From positions 17,124,501 through 17,188,500 of the forward strand of contig JAGUCH010000002.1 of assembly GCA_019096065.1 (NCBI GenBank): a stretch of 64,000 nucleotides of DNA. The letters are read 5' to 3'. Shown here in pieces: positions 43,101-56,599 of this stretch. This DNA is from Paracyclopina nana (taxonomy: Eukaryota > Arthropoda > Copepoda > Cyclopoida > Cyclopettidae). The first letter of the stretch is position 1. Every line of letters begins with the position of its first letter. The position numbers were made by a program, and so were the translations under genes. The notes beneath the pieces are model-generated. The model was not told the origin of the DNA. It was given only the letters and a program-made list of their open reading frames with translations, and did no database searches.

Positions 43101-44164
43101 GACACCTAACATAATTAAATTTTTTCTGCTACTTTATTGAGCACATTAGAGTAGGCTGTAGGCCTGCCAATTAACATGAAATTTTAATGGAAGGCCGTAG
43201 GCCTGCCAATAAACATACGGCCTGCCATTACATAGTAATTGGGGGGTGGGCTACTTTTTTGCTCAGATATGCGACATCAAAATCAAAATTCCGATTTTTC
43301 CTGTAAACCTTTTCCTAAGTGACATATTTTTTACAACAAAAAAAGACTTTGCAGACAAAAAAAGGACTTTTTATGCGTAGATTGTGTGACATTCGGCCGT
43401 TTTTGTGTATGTGGTCGGAAAAGTGGTTGTTTTTTAAATAGCCTGAAAAATTGTTATCGTTTTTGGCCTGAAAAATTGTGGTTGCAAAAGTTGTTGTTTT
43501 TGGCCTGAAAATTTTTCCGAGCGAGTTCGAGTTGCCTTTAATGGAAAACGAGCTTGGTCAAGTCGATTTAGAGGCTTACGAGTTCATCCAATTTTTCATC
43601 AATTTTGCCGATTTTTTTATTTAAGTTTTAACGAGCTGCCAAAATTTTTTTCGAGTTTGGCCAAAAAAATTTTGAGCGAGTTCCGAGTTGGACGCTTATT
43701 CAGTCTGAGCCAAGTTTTGCTTTCGAGTTACCAAGTCGAGTTCGAGCTCGTTCCATCAATAGTTGGTTAGCTGAAAAAAAACAACATCATCAGCTGTAAT
43801 GAGCGCGGTTTCGATACAGCCTGTTGGTGTAACACCTGTAATTCCCGTGACTTTCTGAGAAAATTTGGCAGTGATTCAAAAGAGCCTCAAGTTGCAGAAA
43901 TCAGGCGAAATTGACGGGAAAAGCAGCACAGTGCTGAGTATTGCCATGGAAAATTGGCTAAACTCTAGAAATACCTGGAAAATATTTTCAGAATAAGGAG
44001 CATAAACGCCAAGAAAAAAGGTGAGGTTACTCTGAATTCTTTGTCTGAAAAATAAAAAAAGGATATTTTCAGTTCTGGCTCAATGGAGAAAAATTGGTCA
44101 ATCCAGGAAGGCTGTAGGACAACCTCTTTTTTGCTGCAGAATGATGGCTATAGTGAAAAACGAA
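43101..44164 (+). promoter_or_regulatory. Helitron copy 2 leader and presumed promoter region
   Basis: Contains GGCC-GTA-GGCCTGCCA hairpin motifs near 43150-43230 as in copy 1. The middle is largely unlike copy 1. It becomes alignable again at about 44010-44095, with the donor AAAAAG|GTGAGG at 44020/44021. No other gene seen. Confidence 0.5.
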
Positions 44165-47100
44165 GATGCCTCCTTTCATGACTCGTGAAATCACCAGCTG
44201 CCTCAAAATATTTTCACCATGCCTGATGACCCTCTAGAACCTGTACACACTGGCCAACTGATCCTTGGTCAATCCTGGAAGGCTGTAGGACAACCTCGTT
44301 TTTGCTGCAGATTGATGGCTATAGTGAAAAACGAAGATGCCTCCTTTCATGACTCGTGAAATAACCAGCTGCCTCAAAATATTTTCACCATGCCTGATGA
44401 CCCTCTAGAACCTGTACACACTGGCCAACTGATCCTTGGTCAATCCTGGAAGGCTGTAGGACAACCTCGTTTTTGCTGCAGATTGATGGCTATAGTGAAA
44501 AACGAAGATGCCTCCTTTCATGACTCGTGAAATAACCAGCTGCCTCAAAATATTTTCACCATGCCTGATGACCCTCTAGAACCTGTACACACTGGCCAAC
44601 TGATCCTTGGTCAATCCTGGAAGGCTGTAGGACAACCTCGTTTTTGCTGCAGATTGATGGCTATAGTGAAAAACGAAGATGCCTCCTTTCATGACTCGTG
44701 AAATCACCAGATGCTTCAAAATATTTTCAACATGCCTGATGACCCTCTAGAACCTGTACACACTGGCCAACTGATCCTTGGTCAATCCTGGAAGGCTGTA
44801 GGACAACCTCGTTTTTGCTGCAGATTGATGGCTATAGTGAAAAACGAAGATGCCTCCTTTCATGACTCGTGAAATAACCAGCTGCCTCAAAATATTTTCA
44901 CCATGCCTGATGACCCTCTAGAACCTGTACACACTGGCCAACTGATCCTTGGTCAATCCTGGAAGGCTGTAGGACAACCTCGTTTTTGCTGCAGATTGAT
45001 GGCTATAGTGAAAAACGAAGATGCCTCCTTTCATGACTCGTGAAATAACCTGCTGCCTCAAAATATTTTCACCATGCCTGATGACCCTCTAGAACCTGTA
45101 CACACTGGCCAACTGATCCTTGGTCAATCCTGGAAGGCTGTAGGACAACCTCGTTTTTGCTGCAGATTGATGGCTATAGTGAAAAATGAAGATGCCTCCT
45201 TTCATGACTCGTGAAATAACCAGCTGCCTCAAAATATTTTCACCATGCCTGATGACCCTCTAGAACCTGTACACACTGGCCAACTGATCCTTGGTCAATC
45301 CTGAAGGCTGGAGGACAACCTCATTTTTGCTGCAGATTGATGGCTATAGTGAAAAACGAAGATGCCTCCTTTCATGACTCGTGAAATCACCAGATGCTTC
45401 AAAATATTTTCAACATGCCTGATGACCCTCTAGAACCTGTACACACTGGCCAACTGATCCTTGGTCAATCCTGGAAGGCTGTAGGACAACCTCGTTTTTG
45501 CTGCAGATTGATGGCTATAGTGAAAAACGAAGATGCCTCCTTTCATGACTCGTGAAATAACCTGCTGCCTCAAAATATTTTCACCATGCCTGATGACCCT
45601 CTAGAACCTGTACACACTGGCCAACTGATCCTTGGTCAATCCTGGAAGGCTGTAGGACAACCTCGTTTTTGCTGCAGATTGATGGCTATAGTGAAAAACG
45701 AAGATGCCTCCTTTCATGACTCGTGAAATAACCAGCTGCCTCAAAATATTTTCACCATGCCTGATGACCCTCTAGAACCTGTACACACTGGCCAACTGAT
45801 CCTTGGTCAATCCTGGAAGGCTGGAGGACAACCTCATTTTTGCTGCAGATTGATGGCTATAGTGAAAAACGAAGATGCCTCCTTTCATGACTCGTGAAAT
45901 CACCAGATGCTTCAAAATATTTTCAACATGCCTGATGACCCTCTAGAACCTGTACACACTGGCCAACTGATCCTTGGTCAATCCTGGAAGGCTGTAGGAC
46001 AACCTCGTTTTTGCTGCAGATTGATGGCTATAGTGAAAAACGAAGATGCCTCCTTTCATGACTCGTGAAATCACCAGATGCTTCAAAATATTTTCAACAT
46101 GCCTGATGACCCTCTAGAACCTGTACACACTGGCCAACTGATCCTTGGTCAATCCTGGAAGGCTGTAGGACAACCTCGTTTTTGCTGCAGATTGATGGCT
46201 ATAGTGAAAAACGAAGATGCCTCCTTTCATGACTCGTGAAATAACCTGCTGCCTCAAAATATTTTCACCATGCCTGATGACCCTCTAGAACCTGTACACA
46301 CTGGCCAACTGATCCTTGGTCAATCCTGGAAGGCTGTAGGACAACCTCGTTTTTGCTGCAGATTGATGGCTATAGTGAAAAACGAAGATGCCTCCTTTCA
46401 TGACTCGTGAAATAACCTGCTGCCTCAAAATATTTTCACCATGCCTGATGACCCTCTAGAACCTGTACACACTGGCCAACTGATCCTTGGTCAATCCTGG
46501 AAGGCTGTAGGACAACCTCGTTTTTGCTGCAGATTGATGGCTATAGTGAAAAACGAAGATGCCTCCTTTCATGACTCGTGAAATAACCTGCTGCCTCAAA
46601 ATATTTTCACCATGCCTGATGACCCTCTAGAACCTGTACACACTGGCCAACTGATCCTTGGTCAATCCTGGAAGGCTGTAGGACAACCTCGTTTTTGCTG
46701 CAGATTGATGGCTATAGTGAAAAACGAAGATGCCTCCTTTCATGACTCGTGAAATAACCTGCTGCCTCAAAATATTTTCACCATGCCTGATGACCCTCTA
46801 GAACCTGTACACACTGGCCAACTGATCCTTGGTCAATCCTGGAAGGCTGTAGGACAACCTCGTTTTTGCTGCAGATTGATGGCTATAGTGAAAAACGAAG
46901 ATGCCTCCTTTCATGACTCGTGAAATAACCAGCTGCCTCAAAATATTTTCACCATGCCTGATGACCCTCTAGAACCTGTACACACTGGCCAACTGATCCT
47001 TGGTCAATCCTGGAAGGCTGTAGGACAACCTCGTTTTTGCTGCAGATTGATGGCTATAGTGAAAAACGAAGATGCCTCCTTTCATGACTCGTGAAATAAC

Positions 47101-47385
47101 CTGCTGCCTCAAAATATTTTCACCATGCCTGATGACCCTCTAGAACCTGTACACACTGGCCAACTGATCCTTGGTCAATCCTGGAAGGCTGTAGGACAAC
47201 CTCGTTTTTGCTGCAGATTGATGGCTATAGTGAAAAACGAAGATGCCTCCTTTCTTGACTCGTGAAATCACCAGCTGCCTCAAAATATTTTCAACATGCC
47301 TGATGACCCTCTAGAACCTGTACACACTGGCCAACTGATCCTTGGTCAATCCTGGAAGGCTGGAGGACAACCTCATTTTGGCTGC
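44100..47385 (+). repeat. 171-bp satellite array of Helitron copy 2 (19 monomers)
   Basis: Unit starts from 44165 to 47242 are spaced 171 bases, with one 1-base loss near 45302. The monomer is the relative of the 172-bp unit in copy 1 (shared GATGCCTCCTTTCATGACT, CTCAAAATATTTT, CCTGATGACCCTCTAGAACC). It differs at fixed sites such as GGTCAATCCTGG for GGTCTCACATGG. Confidence 0.96.
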
Positions 47386-47666
47386 AGATCACACCCTCAT
47401 TTAGGCTTCAGATTAGCCGGCAATTGTGAAAATCAAAGAGGCCTTGTGAGAGGACTTGTGACCCAGTTAGAGCTGCACCCAATTGCAAACTCATCCTCAA
47501 CATCTCTAGGGTGGCAAGAGTTCATCTCAAATAGAATCAAGAAATGTGAACAGAACATTAAGTGCTTCTGACTGAACAAAAAATCCACAAGATAATTCAA
47601 ATCCCTACAACAATATGTGTCTTTTGTTTATGCTGATATGAATTTAATTTTTTTTTCTCTTTTTAG

Positions 47667-47712
47667 ATTCTACTGGATATTAACCCAAAATAATCAAAAC
47701 AAAAGTTTCACT
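47667..47712 (+). promoter_or_regulatory. Conserved splice acceptor and leader, Helitron copy 2
   Basis: TTTTTCTCTTTTTAG|ATTCTACTGG at 47666/47667, matching copy 1; the first ATG follows at 47713. Confidence 0.55.
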
Positions 47713-48945
47713 ATGTCTAAGAAGGATTTTCCTGATAAAGACTTTAGAAACAAGGATTTTTCATTATTTGTTAATCAAATGTCTAATCAACAGCTAAAGA
47801 TAATTAGAAATATCCTTAAAAGAAGCACAGTTTTTCATCAAGCAAAGATAAAAAATTTGTGCTTAATCATTAGTTTAAAGAGTTTTACAACCCACTGGCT
47901 GAATTGAAAGCTCATAAAGAGCAAAAAATGAAAAATCGGCATACAGAGCTCGTTGATGAAACTCCTTTGGAAGATTTAATTGGCAAAATGTCAAACACTC
48001 GTATCAAAAAGCTAAAAGAGCTATTGAATTCAAAAACAAGATTCAGTGCCAAGAGAGACAAACAATTTTTGATCTCTCATTACTGTGCATTTGACAATCC
48101 TCTGGCTGAATTGAAAGCTCATTTGGAGCAATCAATGGAAAATCAGCATACAGAGCCTGTTGATGTATCTCCTTTGGAAGATTTCATTGGCAAAATGTCA
48201 AACACTCTTGTCAAAAAGCTAAAAGAGCTATTGAATTCAAAAACAAGATTCAGTGCCAAGAGAGACAAACAATTTTTGATCTCTCATTACAGTGCATTTG
48301 ACAATCCTCTGGCTGAATTGAAAGCTCATTTGGAGCAATCAATTGAAAATCGGTATACAGAGCCTGTTGATGTATCTCCTTTGGAAGATTTCATTGGCAA
48401 AATGTCAAACACTCTTGTCAAAAAGCTAAAAGAGCTATTGAATTCAAAAACAAGATTCAGTGCCAAGAGAGACAAACAATTTCTGATATCACATTATAGT
48501 GCATTTGACAATCCTCTGGCTGAATTGAAAGCTCATTTGGAGCAATCAATGGAAAATCGGCATACAGAGCCTGTTGAGATATCTCCTTTGGAAGATTTTA
48601 TAGGCAAATTGTCAAATATGCAAATCAAGCTCATCAAGCAAACAATGAAAAGAACAACAGAATTTAGCTCCAAGAGAGATAAAAATTTCTGTTTGATCAT
48701 TTCATCCTGCTTGAAAATCCATTAGCTGAATTGAAGGCTCTTCTGAGTAAATCAATTGAAAAGCTAGGCAATGAGAGTGATGAAATTGGAAATTTTGTGG
48801 CATTTGTCCAAAATCTTTCTTCTAACAACATCAGAGAGTTGAGGAGTTTCCTCAAAAGGGATACACAATTTAACAGCGTTAAAGATAAAAAGTTCCTGAT
48901 CAAGCACTATCAAAAATTTCTCCTTTCTCTCCATTGGCCAAGTTA
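47713..48945 (+). pseudogene. Helitron copy 2 ORF, N-terminal modules (six, frame-broken)
   Basis: Homologous to 25652-26473 but with six 69-residue modules. Modules 3 and 4 are a near-identical 207-bp direct repeat (starting about 48181 and 48388). Frame breaks relative to copy 1 are at the T-run near 47831 and the A-run near 48682, each one base short. The break at the end (about 48915) is shared with copy 1. Confidence 0.7.
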
Positions 48946-49915
48946 AAGGAGGATATGGCAAGTTCTTTTGAATTCAAGGGAGCAGTGCTAGAAAATCCTC
49001 CAGGGGCAAATCTCTGTTTCCTCAATGGAACACTGAATGCCCTCTTGGCTTGCAAAAGATTCAGCAAATTGCTAGAGAATCAAGTGACAGTCCTCTTTCA
49101 CAATTCTTGGGTAAAATGTTGAATTCATCAGGACAATTCAATGCAAGGCAGATCAGGAATTGGATCGCATCTTTTGCTCCAGCATTTGCTGGTTCAGAAC
49201 AGATGGATCCTTCAGAGCTTTTGGTATCTTTGATTCCTCATTTTCCAGCTTTGGAAGAATTGACCAGGCTCAAAATCCTGACAAATTTTCACTGTTCAGA
49301 GTGCTTAAACATCAATTGTTCAACAACAGATGTTATGTCATTCTTGAGTGAGTCCTTGCAAGGCAAATCTGTCAGTGACATTTTTGAAAAAACAGGCATG
49401 GCATTTTGGATGAGTACAATTGCCAATTGTGCAATTGCACCACAAGACATCATCTGGAGGAGGAATTTTCTGATATTCCAGAATTGTTGATTGTCTGCCT
49501 GAAAAGATTTGATTTTGATGGGAACAAGAGAAATGATCCTGTTTACCCATCCAGTTGCCTGAGGATTGCTAATGCCAAGTTAGTTCTAAGGGCTGTTATT
49601 GAGCACCATGGTTTGACCACTGGATCAGGTCACATCACTGCTTCAATTCCTTCCTTAAGTGGTTGGATAAAATGTGATGACATGTGTGTTCAGCAATCTT
49701 CCATGCCTATGCAAGGCTACATTTTCTTCTATGAGAAAGTTGGTTCTGATGAGGCTCACAATCCTCCAGAGCTTGCTCAAGCTGAAATTCCTGCTAGGCA
49801 AAGGAAAAACTCCAAAAAAATTGTCAAAGAGGATGTGGTCAATTTTGATCTAGATGACTTACATGCCAAAGAGTTGATGCCTTGGCAGCCATCTCTAAAG
49901 GTGAAAAGTTTGTAG
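48946..49915 (+). pseudogene. Helitron copy 2 ORF, USP domain (frame-broken)
   Basis: Same Cys, His and Asp motifs as copy 1 (ANLCFLNGTLNALLAC; TGSGHITASIPS; WIKCDDMCV). It has the shared break near 49065 and a private one at 49388-49393 (six A where copy 1 has seven). The second half (49406-49915) is open and runs further than copy 1: KIVKEDVVNFDLDDLHAKEL. Confidence 0.7.
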
Positions 49916-50455
49916 ATCTTTTTGAAGACAATCCAATCATAAAAGCAGGACTGAAAATGCATGCTGAGCTCAAAAGCTGGCAGCCAGAAAGGCCATGTGA
50001 TGTCTGCAAAGAGTCTTGGTTTGATACCAATATTAAGCTCTCCAAGGGACTTTACATGTGTGAAAGGTGCAGGAAAGAGTCCTATAAGGAAAAATCGGTG
50101 CTTACCTTTTCGAAAGCCAATGATATGATTCCTGGTCCAATTCCTGACTGCTTGAGAGATCTCAACTTTGTTGAGGAATCAAGCATCAAGCTCATAAAGC
50201 CATTTTTGCGCATTTACAAAAGACAAGGTGGAGGCATAGGCTGCAAAGGCCACTGCATCAGTTTTTCACAAAATGTCACTGAGTTTGCAAAAACTCTGCC
50301 CTGGGAATTGATGAGCTACCCATAATCATCCTTCAAAAGGCTGGTGATGTGAGCTCTAAAAAGTTCAAAGCAGATGCAAAAAAATTCGAGTTGCTCTTGA
50401 GTGGCTGAAACAAAATAACCCAGATTATTGCAACATATCAATCAATGAGGAAAAG
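49882..50455 (+). CDS. Helitron copy 2 ORF, zinc-ribbon and DUF6570-like segment
   Basis: Reads AAISKGEKFVDLFEDNPIIK, then CDVCKE...CERC and IPDCLRDLNFVEE...GGGIGCKGHCIS. This copy is intact across the T-run that is short in copy 1. Shared frame changes are at about 49875, 50300 and the A-run 50378-50384. Confidence 0.7.
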
Positions 50456-53400
50456 TTGTCACAATATGAATCTGGAATAATTGAAAATGTCAACACCCTC
50501 AATGCCAATGAGGTACTTGTTGAGGAAACCAATTACACTCCAGTATTAAATGAGGATAGAGCTCTTCTGGAGGCAATCAATTCATGGCATGATAATGACT
50601 TTGACCTACCTAGGCCTACTTCAACTGTAAATGAGTCAATTGAACATGAGAAAGTTGAAACATATGTCAAGTCTGCACTGAGCGAAATTGAGAAAAATGG
50701 CAAAAAGGAATTTCATTGGGTTGACACTGGTGATAAGCCTGAATGTGAATATCTTCCAGGATTTTTCACAAAGGCATTTCCTAGGCTGTTTCCAGATGGC
50801 AAAGGAGATATAACAAGGCCAGTTCTTGGGAAAACTCCACCAATGACCAATTGGATCCAGCACCTCCTCAGATGTGACAGGAGATTTGCCAATGACCCAT
50901 TATTTTTATTAATGGCTGTCAACATGCTGCAAAAACACAAAGCACTCACATTTGGCAATTTGTACTGCCAAAGAGTCTTAAGTGACATCACTGTGCAGCA
51001 GCTGAAGGAGAAACTGAAAGAAAATGATACGTCAGTGTTGAAAAGTCTTTACTGCTTTTCCAATGCTATCAAAGGTAGCCAGCAGTTCTTCAGCCAACAC
51101 ATATCAAAAAGCTATAGCTTTCTCAGGGATATGAAAATCTCAAGTCAAGGCCAAGAAATGTTCAACTTGTTTCTGACATTTAGTGCTGCTGACATTCACT
51201 GGAGCTCGCTCCATGAATTGATACCAGGCCATGATGCCTATCTAGGCAAAACTGTTGTCAAAGACTTGAAACAAATTCCTGACTCATCTGACCCCAATGA
51301 TTTCATTGATGAGCCAACTGACTATGCTTTGCGCACAAAAGCTATCAATGAGAATGTTGACATTGTCAATGCTTATTTCCAAAAGAGAATTGAGCTTTTC
51401 TGGAAGCAAGTTCTAAAGCCAATTTTTGGCGGCAAAGAATACATACAAAGGTATGAGTTCCAGCATCGGGGTGCCATTCATTGTCATATGGTGATGTCGT
51501 GTGATTCTGGTCCATCTTGTGATGACTTAGATAATGCACTTGAGGCCTTGCCCAAAATCAAAGATGATATGACTGAGGAAAAAAAGTTGAAGGCAAAAGA
51601 GGACATTGAGATTATTCTCAAGGCTAGGAGAAAAATGGTTGACTTTACCTCTCTCCATGCTGGTATTAAGGCTGTTCATCCAGAGCTGAACCCAGTTCAA
51701 TGGCCAAGCCCTTTTGGGCAAAATGTCAGCAAGCCAAAGTCAAATGTGCTCAGAGAAGACTTTTCTTCTATTGCCAATGACAAAAATGCTCTATATGACA
51801 TGTACACTCGGCTGGTAAACAGAGTATTACTACACCACTGTAGAATGTTCAGTTGCCAGGATGTCAAAAGAGCCAAAACTGTCACTTTCAAGGACAAAGA
51901 CGGCGTACTGCGTAAAAAAAGAGAGTTCCCATGCCGCTTTAATTTTCCAGAGAAAATCTTTGGGTTTTCAACCTCTGAGTTTAAGCATGGAGGACTTGAA
52001 AAGGTCACAATGCAGCAGGGTGGTCACTCTGATGAGAGCATAAATCCTACTATCAAGGGGGCAGCCTATGTTGATACAGATTTAAAGCATCTCAGAAATC
52101 ACCCAAACATTGTTTGTCACATTCCAGAAATTGCTCTTCTTCATGGAGCAAACATTGACAACAAAGAGATCAAAAGCTTTGCTCAACTGCAGCGCTACTT
52201 GATGAAATATGTTATGAAGCCTGAAACTTCATCGGACATGTTTTCAAATCTTGCATGCACAGTGGCTCAAAAGCTGAAAGATGGTGAGACTCTGAAGAGT
52301 GCTGCTCAAAAGATCCTTCTTAAAAGCATAGGTGAACGTGACATGAGCCTTAATGAGTGCGCTCTGATAGCTCAAAACTTACCCTATGTGATTTATAGCA
52401 AAAGGCCTCGGCCAGCTAATTTGAAGGGGTCAAAAAAAGTTAAAATGACAGTTGCATCAGATGATGATGAAATTGCTGAGGATGACTGGGCTCAAGCCTA
52501 TTGGAGCAGGGATAAACATCCTGGCTATCACAAACTTTGTGATGACTACCCTGATGAATTTTCCTACTCCAAGCATCCCAAAGACATTTCGCTAAGAGAG
52601 TTTATGAACAACTTCTCCAAAAGTTGGAAATATTCTCCAAATGCAAATGTCTTTCCTTACTTTATACCAACCTACAGATATGTTGTTCAAAAAAGCAAGC
52701 CCAATTATCAGGAGTTTTGCAAAAATCTGTTGCTCCAGGACAAGCCTGGATGCTATTTGGACAATGTGGGCACTCAGTTTGAGTCATGTTCTGAGGAACT
52801 CAAAGACTTTGTTGAGAATAGTCCATTTTGTCCAAGGTTGGTGAAGGAGGAGTATCAAGAGAGTCAACTTGAAATTAAAGAGCCAGAACAAGACAAGCCT
52901 AAAAAACCCATTGAGGGGAATGCGCTTGATGAACTTTACATTGATAATCCATCCAAGGTCTCTAATGCTCCCAGAGATGACTGGATGGAATTATGTGCTC
53001 ATGATAATGACAAATATGATGCTGGCCCTGATGAGCATGCTGAAAATCCAGATTGTCCTCTTGAGGATGAAATTCTTGATGACAATGGCTACAATTGGTA
53101 TTCAGATGCCAAGGAGCTTGGAATGACTCTTGCTTCATTCAAAGAGATCACAAAGTGGCTGGACTTTCAAAAGAAGTCCTTTAAACTGCCAAATTTTGAT
53201 CATGTCAATTTTGACACATCTCTGCTGAATAGCAAACAAAAAATTGCCTATGATTTTATGACTACATGGGTGATCAAAAAGGTTGAAAATCTAGACAAAA
53301 CTCCGCCAGTGTTCTTGAACATTTCTGGAAGGGCTGGATGTGGCAAAAGCTTTTGGCTGAATTGTCTTGCACAGTTCATCAGAAGTCATGCTGGCAACAA

Positions 53401-54689
53401 TTTTTTGAAGATCTGTGCTCCTACTGCATCAGCAGCATTCTTGGTGAATGGGTCAACCATACACAGCTTACTCAAGCTTGATATCATCAAGAACACCAGA
53501 GCAGAGATCAGCCCTTTGACTGGTGACACACTGAAAAACATGCAAGATGATTTCAAAGATGTCCAACTTTTGGTCATTGATGAAAAGTCAATGCTTGGTC
53601 TTCATATGTTGTACTGTATTCACTCTAGGCTGAAAGAGCTTAAGGGCAAAAGTCTTAATGCTGAGTCTGGACCTGCCTTTGGTGGGGTCTCCATTGTGCT
53701 CATGGGTGACTTTGCTCAGCTGCCTAGCGTTGGCGACAATGCTCTATACACAAACACAACAAAAACTTGCCTCATGTTCAAATCATGGGCAAAACTCTGT
53801 TCAATCAGTTCTCACAGACAATTATTTTTGATCAGATCATGAGACAGCAGGGTGATGATCAGCTGAAATTCAGGCAATGTCTTGATAGCTTGGCTTCTGG
53901 ATCATTCACTATTGCAGATTGGGAGTTTCTTAAGCAGAGAGAGTTGTACAATGAAACTATGTTTACTCATGAGCAAAGACAAGACTTCCTCTTGAATGGC
54001 ATTTTGTTGTGTGCTCTCAGAGATGACATGACTAACTACAACTCAATGAGAATCAAAGCCATTGGCACTCCAGTTGCCAGCATAGCCAGTGAAAATAACT
54101 GTGCTGAGGCCGCCAAGGCAAATTCTATCAAGGCTCAAGGTTTGCCCTCTCAAATCTCAATAGCCAATAAATGTCAAGTCATTTTGACAACAAACACATG
54201 GAAGGAGGCTGGGCTCACCAATGGTGCCAGAGGTGAAGTCAAATTCATCCTCTACACTAGAGGAAAAAAGCCAAGTTCTCTGCCAGCAGCTGTTATTGTT
54301 CAATTTGACCAATACAATGGGCCAAGCTATTGTGATGACATCCCACGATGTGTGCCAATTGTGCCCATCACAAAGACTTGGTACAGCAACAAGCAGTCTT
54401 GCACAAGAGTCATGGTTCCTTTGGAGCCAGCTTATGCAATGACCATTCACAAAAGCCAAGGAAGGACTCTGGATAAAGTGATCTTGAACATTAGCAAAAG
54501 TGAGTTTGCCAACGGTCTAGCTTACACTGCTATAAGCAGGGCAAAAAGGATAGAAGACTTGGCTTTCAATCCTATGCCTAATTGCATCAGGTTCACTAAT
54601 ATTTACAGAGCAAAGATTTTCAAGGATAGGAGATTGCAAGATAAAAAGAGAAAATCAGTGATGAACAATTTCAAGCTGATCAACTCTAG
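50456..54689 (+). pseudogene. Helitron copy 2 Rep/helicase transposase (two one-base losses)
   Basis: Homologous throughout to 27982-32217, with the HUH, YxxKYxxK, Walker A and B motifs unchanged. The frame is lost at the A-run 53761-53765 (copy 1 has one more A), between the helicase motif GDFAQLPSVGD and the rest, and resumes in another frame from 53767. A second one-base loss near 54642 alters the tail; the matching stop codon is TAG at 54687-54689. If the losses are real, this copy cannot make a full helicase. If they are assembly errors, it is intact. Confidence 0.88.
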
Positions 54690-54739
54690 ATTTATTCATA
54701 CAATCTTCCAAGCTACAAGCAAAAAAAAAAAAAAAATAC

Positions 54740-54776
54740 CCACTAGAATGGATGAGGCCTTGTCGCGGCCTAGTGG
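54740..54776. terminator. Conserved two-part hairpin between convergent Helitron genes, copy 2
   Basis: CCACT/AGTGG outer and AGGCC/GGCCT inner arms, loop TTGTCGC, as at 32267-32303. Confidence 0.6.
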
Positions 54777-55022
54777 CTTCTTCACAAACATCATCCACCT
54801 TTTTGGTTCATTCTGAACATTCTTGGACTTAACAAATTTTTAATGCACAGCAATGACTTTTTGAGCTACTGTATAACCTCAAAATGTTTGTGATAAACTA
54901 GCCTTAATTCGTGGGGTTATCTGGATAAACTTGAAGTTGTGAGAAGAAGATGATGAAGAAGCCTAATGAAAGTAGACAAATAAAAAAAACTACAGAAATG
55001 ATTTTTGTTTGTTGTTTTTTTA

Positions 55023-55812
55023 TTATAGCGAGGGCCACAACAAAAAAGGTGCTGCAGCTGCTGCTTGCAGCTGCAGCCTCAGGGCCAGTTGCTGGGCCTG
55101 GATGTTGGCCATCAAATTTGGCTGAGCCTGCAGTGGCTGAAGAGGGGCAGCCAATTGTTGTTGTTGCTGTTGCTGCTGCTGTGGTTGTTGCTGCTGGCCT
55201 GCAAGGCAACCGCCACAGCACTGGTGATGCTGGCCACCACCTCCATGGCCTCCAGTGCCTCTGGGACCTCCACGGCCTCCACGACCTCCACGGCTTCCTC
55301 GTTTTCCACGTCCTCCCCAACCAGCATGGCCTCTTGGACCTCCATGGCCTCTGCGACCTCCAGCACCTTTGTCAGGGGCTGCTGGAGCAGGAGCCTCAGT
55401 GGCTTCCCATGTGGCAGAGTTGGAGGCTGCTGTTGCTGCTGCAGCCATTTTGGCTTCTTTGGCAGCCTCCCTCATGGCCTTATTGGCCATCTTTTGGGCC
55501 AAATTTCTTTTTCGATTTCTGAAGCAAAAAAAAATTATTTGAAGATTTGAAAAAGAGGAAAATTAAATTACAATACCTTTCTTGCTTGGCCTTTGCCCTT
55601 TGGATGGCCTTGTTCATGACATTTTCAGAAATGTTCATGTTTTTTGCCATCTGAACAAGGCCATCCTCACGGCTCGTGGTGGCTTCCTGGCTGATGAGGG
55701 GCTCTGGAGGTGTCACTGCCACCTCCACCTCCATTACCTCCTCCTTAGGCTGGGCATTGGCCCTGGTAGCCCTCTTCCCTCCTCTTGTTGCTCCAGCCTT
55801 CTTCTTTGCCAT
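55023..55812 (-). CDS. Helitron-borne RGG-box, Gln-rich protein, copy 2
   Basis: Exon 1 is 55812-55577 (236 nt, same length as copy 1). A 58-bp intron (55576-55519) has donor AAAG|GTATTG and acceptor GCTTCAG|AAATCG. Exon 2 is 55518-55023 (TAA), with AATAAA overlapping the end (55024-55019). The spliced length is 732 nt, 243 residues. The N-terminal and helical parts are almost unchanged (T for A, K for R). The RGG box is 10 residues shorter by in-frame deletion, and the Gln run differs in length. Retained frame, intron and splice sites in two copies argue for a real, constrained gene. Confidence 0.72.
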
Positions 55813-56263
55813 CTTGATCAATAATGTGGAAAAGCTGACCAGAATGGTTAGCACATGCACTCATCAAGATGGACCAAAGAACAATCCAAGAGCAGCATTT
55901 TTTAAGGGATTATTTTACAGCATTAATATACTTCATTTGTCTTCACATAGTTAATAAATGAGTAGATGAGAAAAGCAAACTTCAACAATTAAATGTACAA
56001 AGTATATTTGAAAGAGCACAATTTTTTATCACATCAGAGATATAAAGGAAATTCACAACCCCAATTCATTATGTAATGATCAGGGTCATTTCCTTTTTTG
56101 CCAGCTTAGCCTAACTAGCACCAAAAAATGTGGCATGGACAGTTGGCTTATCTGGTTGAGGCCAATGCTAATGTACTGCTTGGCTTGCTCTGACCTGGCA
56201 TGCTAGTTGCTGAGAAATAGTGCCAAACTTAACAAAAAGTCAAAGGAGTTATTTTGCTAATAA
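55813..56263 (-). promoter_or_regulatory. Upstream region of the RGG gene, copy 2
   Basis: Matches 33370-33825 at roughly 90% by eye. No named regulatory motif visible. Confidence 0.4.
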
Positions 56264-56353
56264 CCTCCTTGGCTCAGTTGATAGAGTGGCTGTCTATGAC
56301 ACAGGAGGGTAGTGGATCAAGGCTCATCTGCGGAAATTATTTTTTTTTTTTCC
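56264..56353 (+). repeat. tRNA-like Pol III unit near right end of Helitron copy 2
   Basis: TGGCTCAGTTGATAGAGTGG, a partial anticodon stem CTGT/ACAG around CTATGAC, and GGATCAAGGCTC, then a T-rich run. Same position as 33826-33914. Confidence 0.6.
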
Positions 56354-56599
56354 ATTTCTTAATTTTAACACTTTAATTGAAAGGAAAAAAGTAATCTTCA
56401 AAACTATATAATGTATAGATAATTCCAAATGAGTCATCAAAATTGTGTAAGCTGTGGCCAATTTGTCCAGTTTATTTATTGCAACAGTGCAGCCAATGCA
56501 AACCGTTTCTCATGACCTAATTGGTATTTTTTCTTGTTGCAACAGCATCATTTACAATTATGGTGGCAAAAAATCATCAGAAAGCTACTTTCATTCGAA

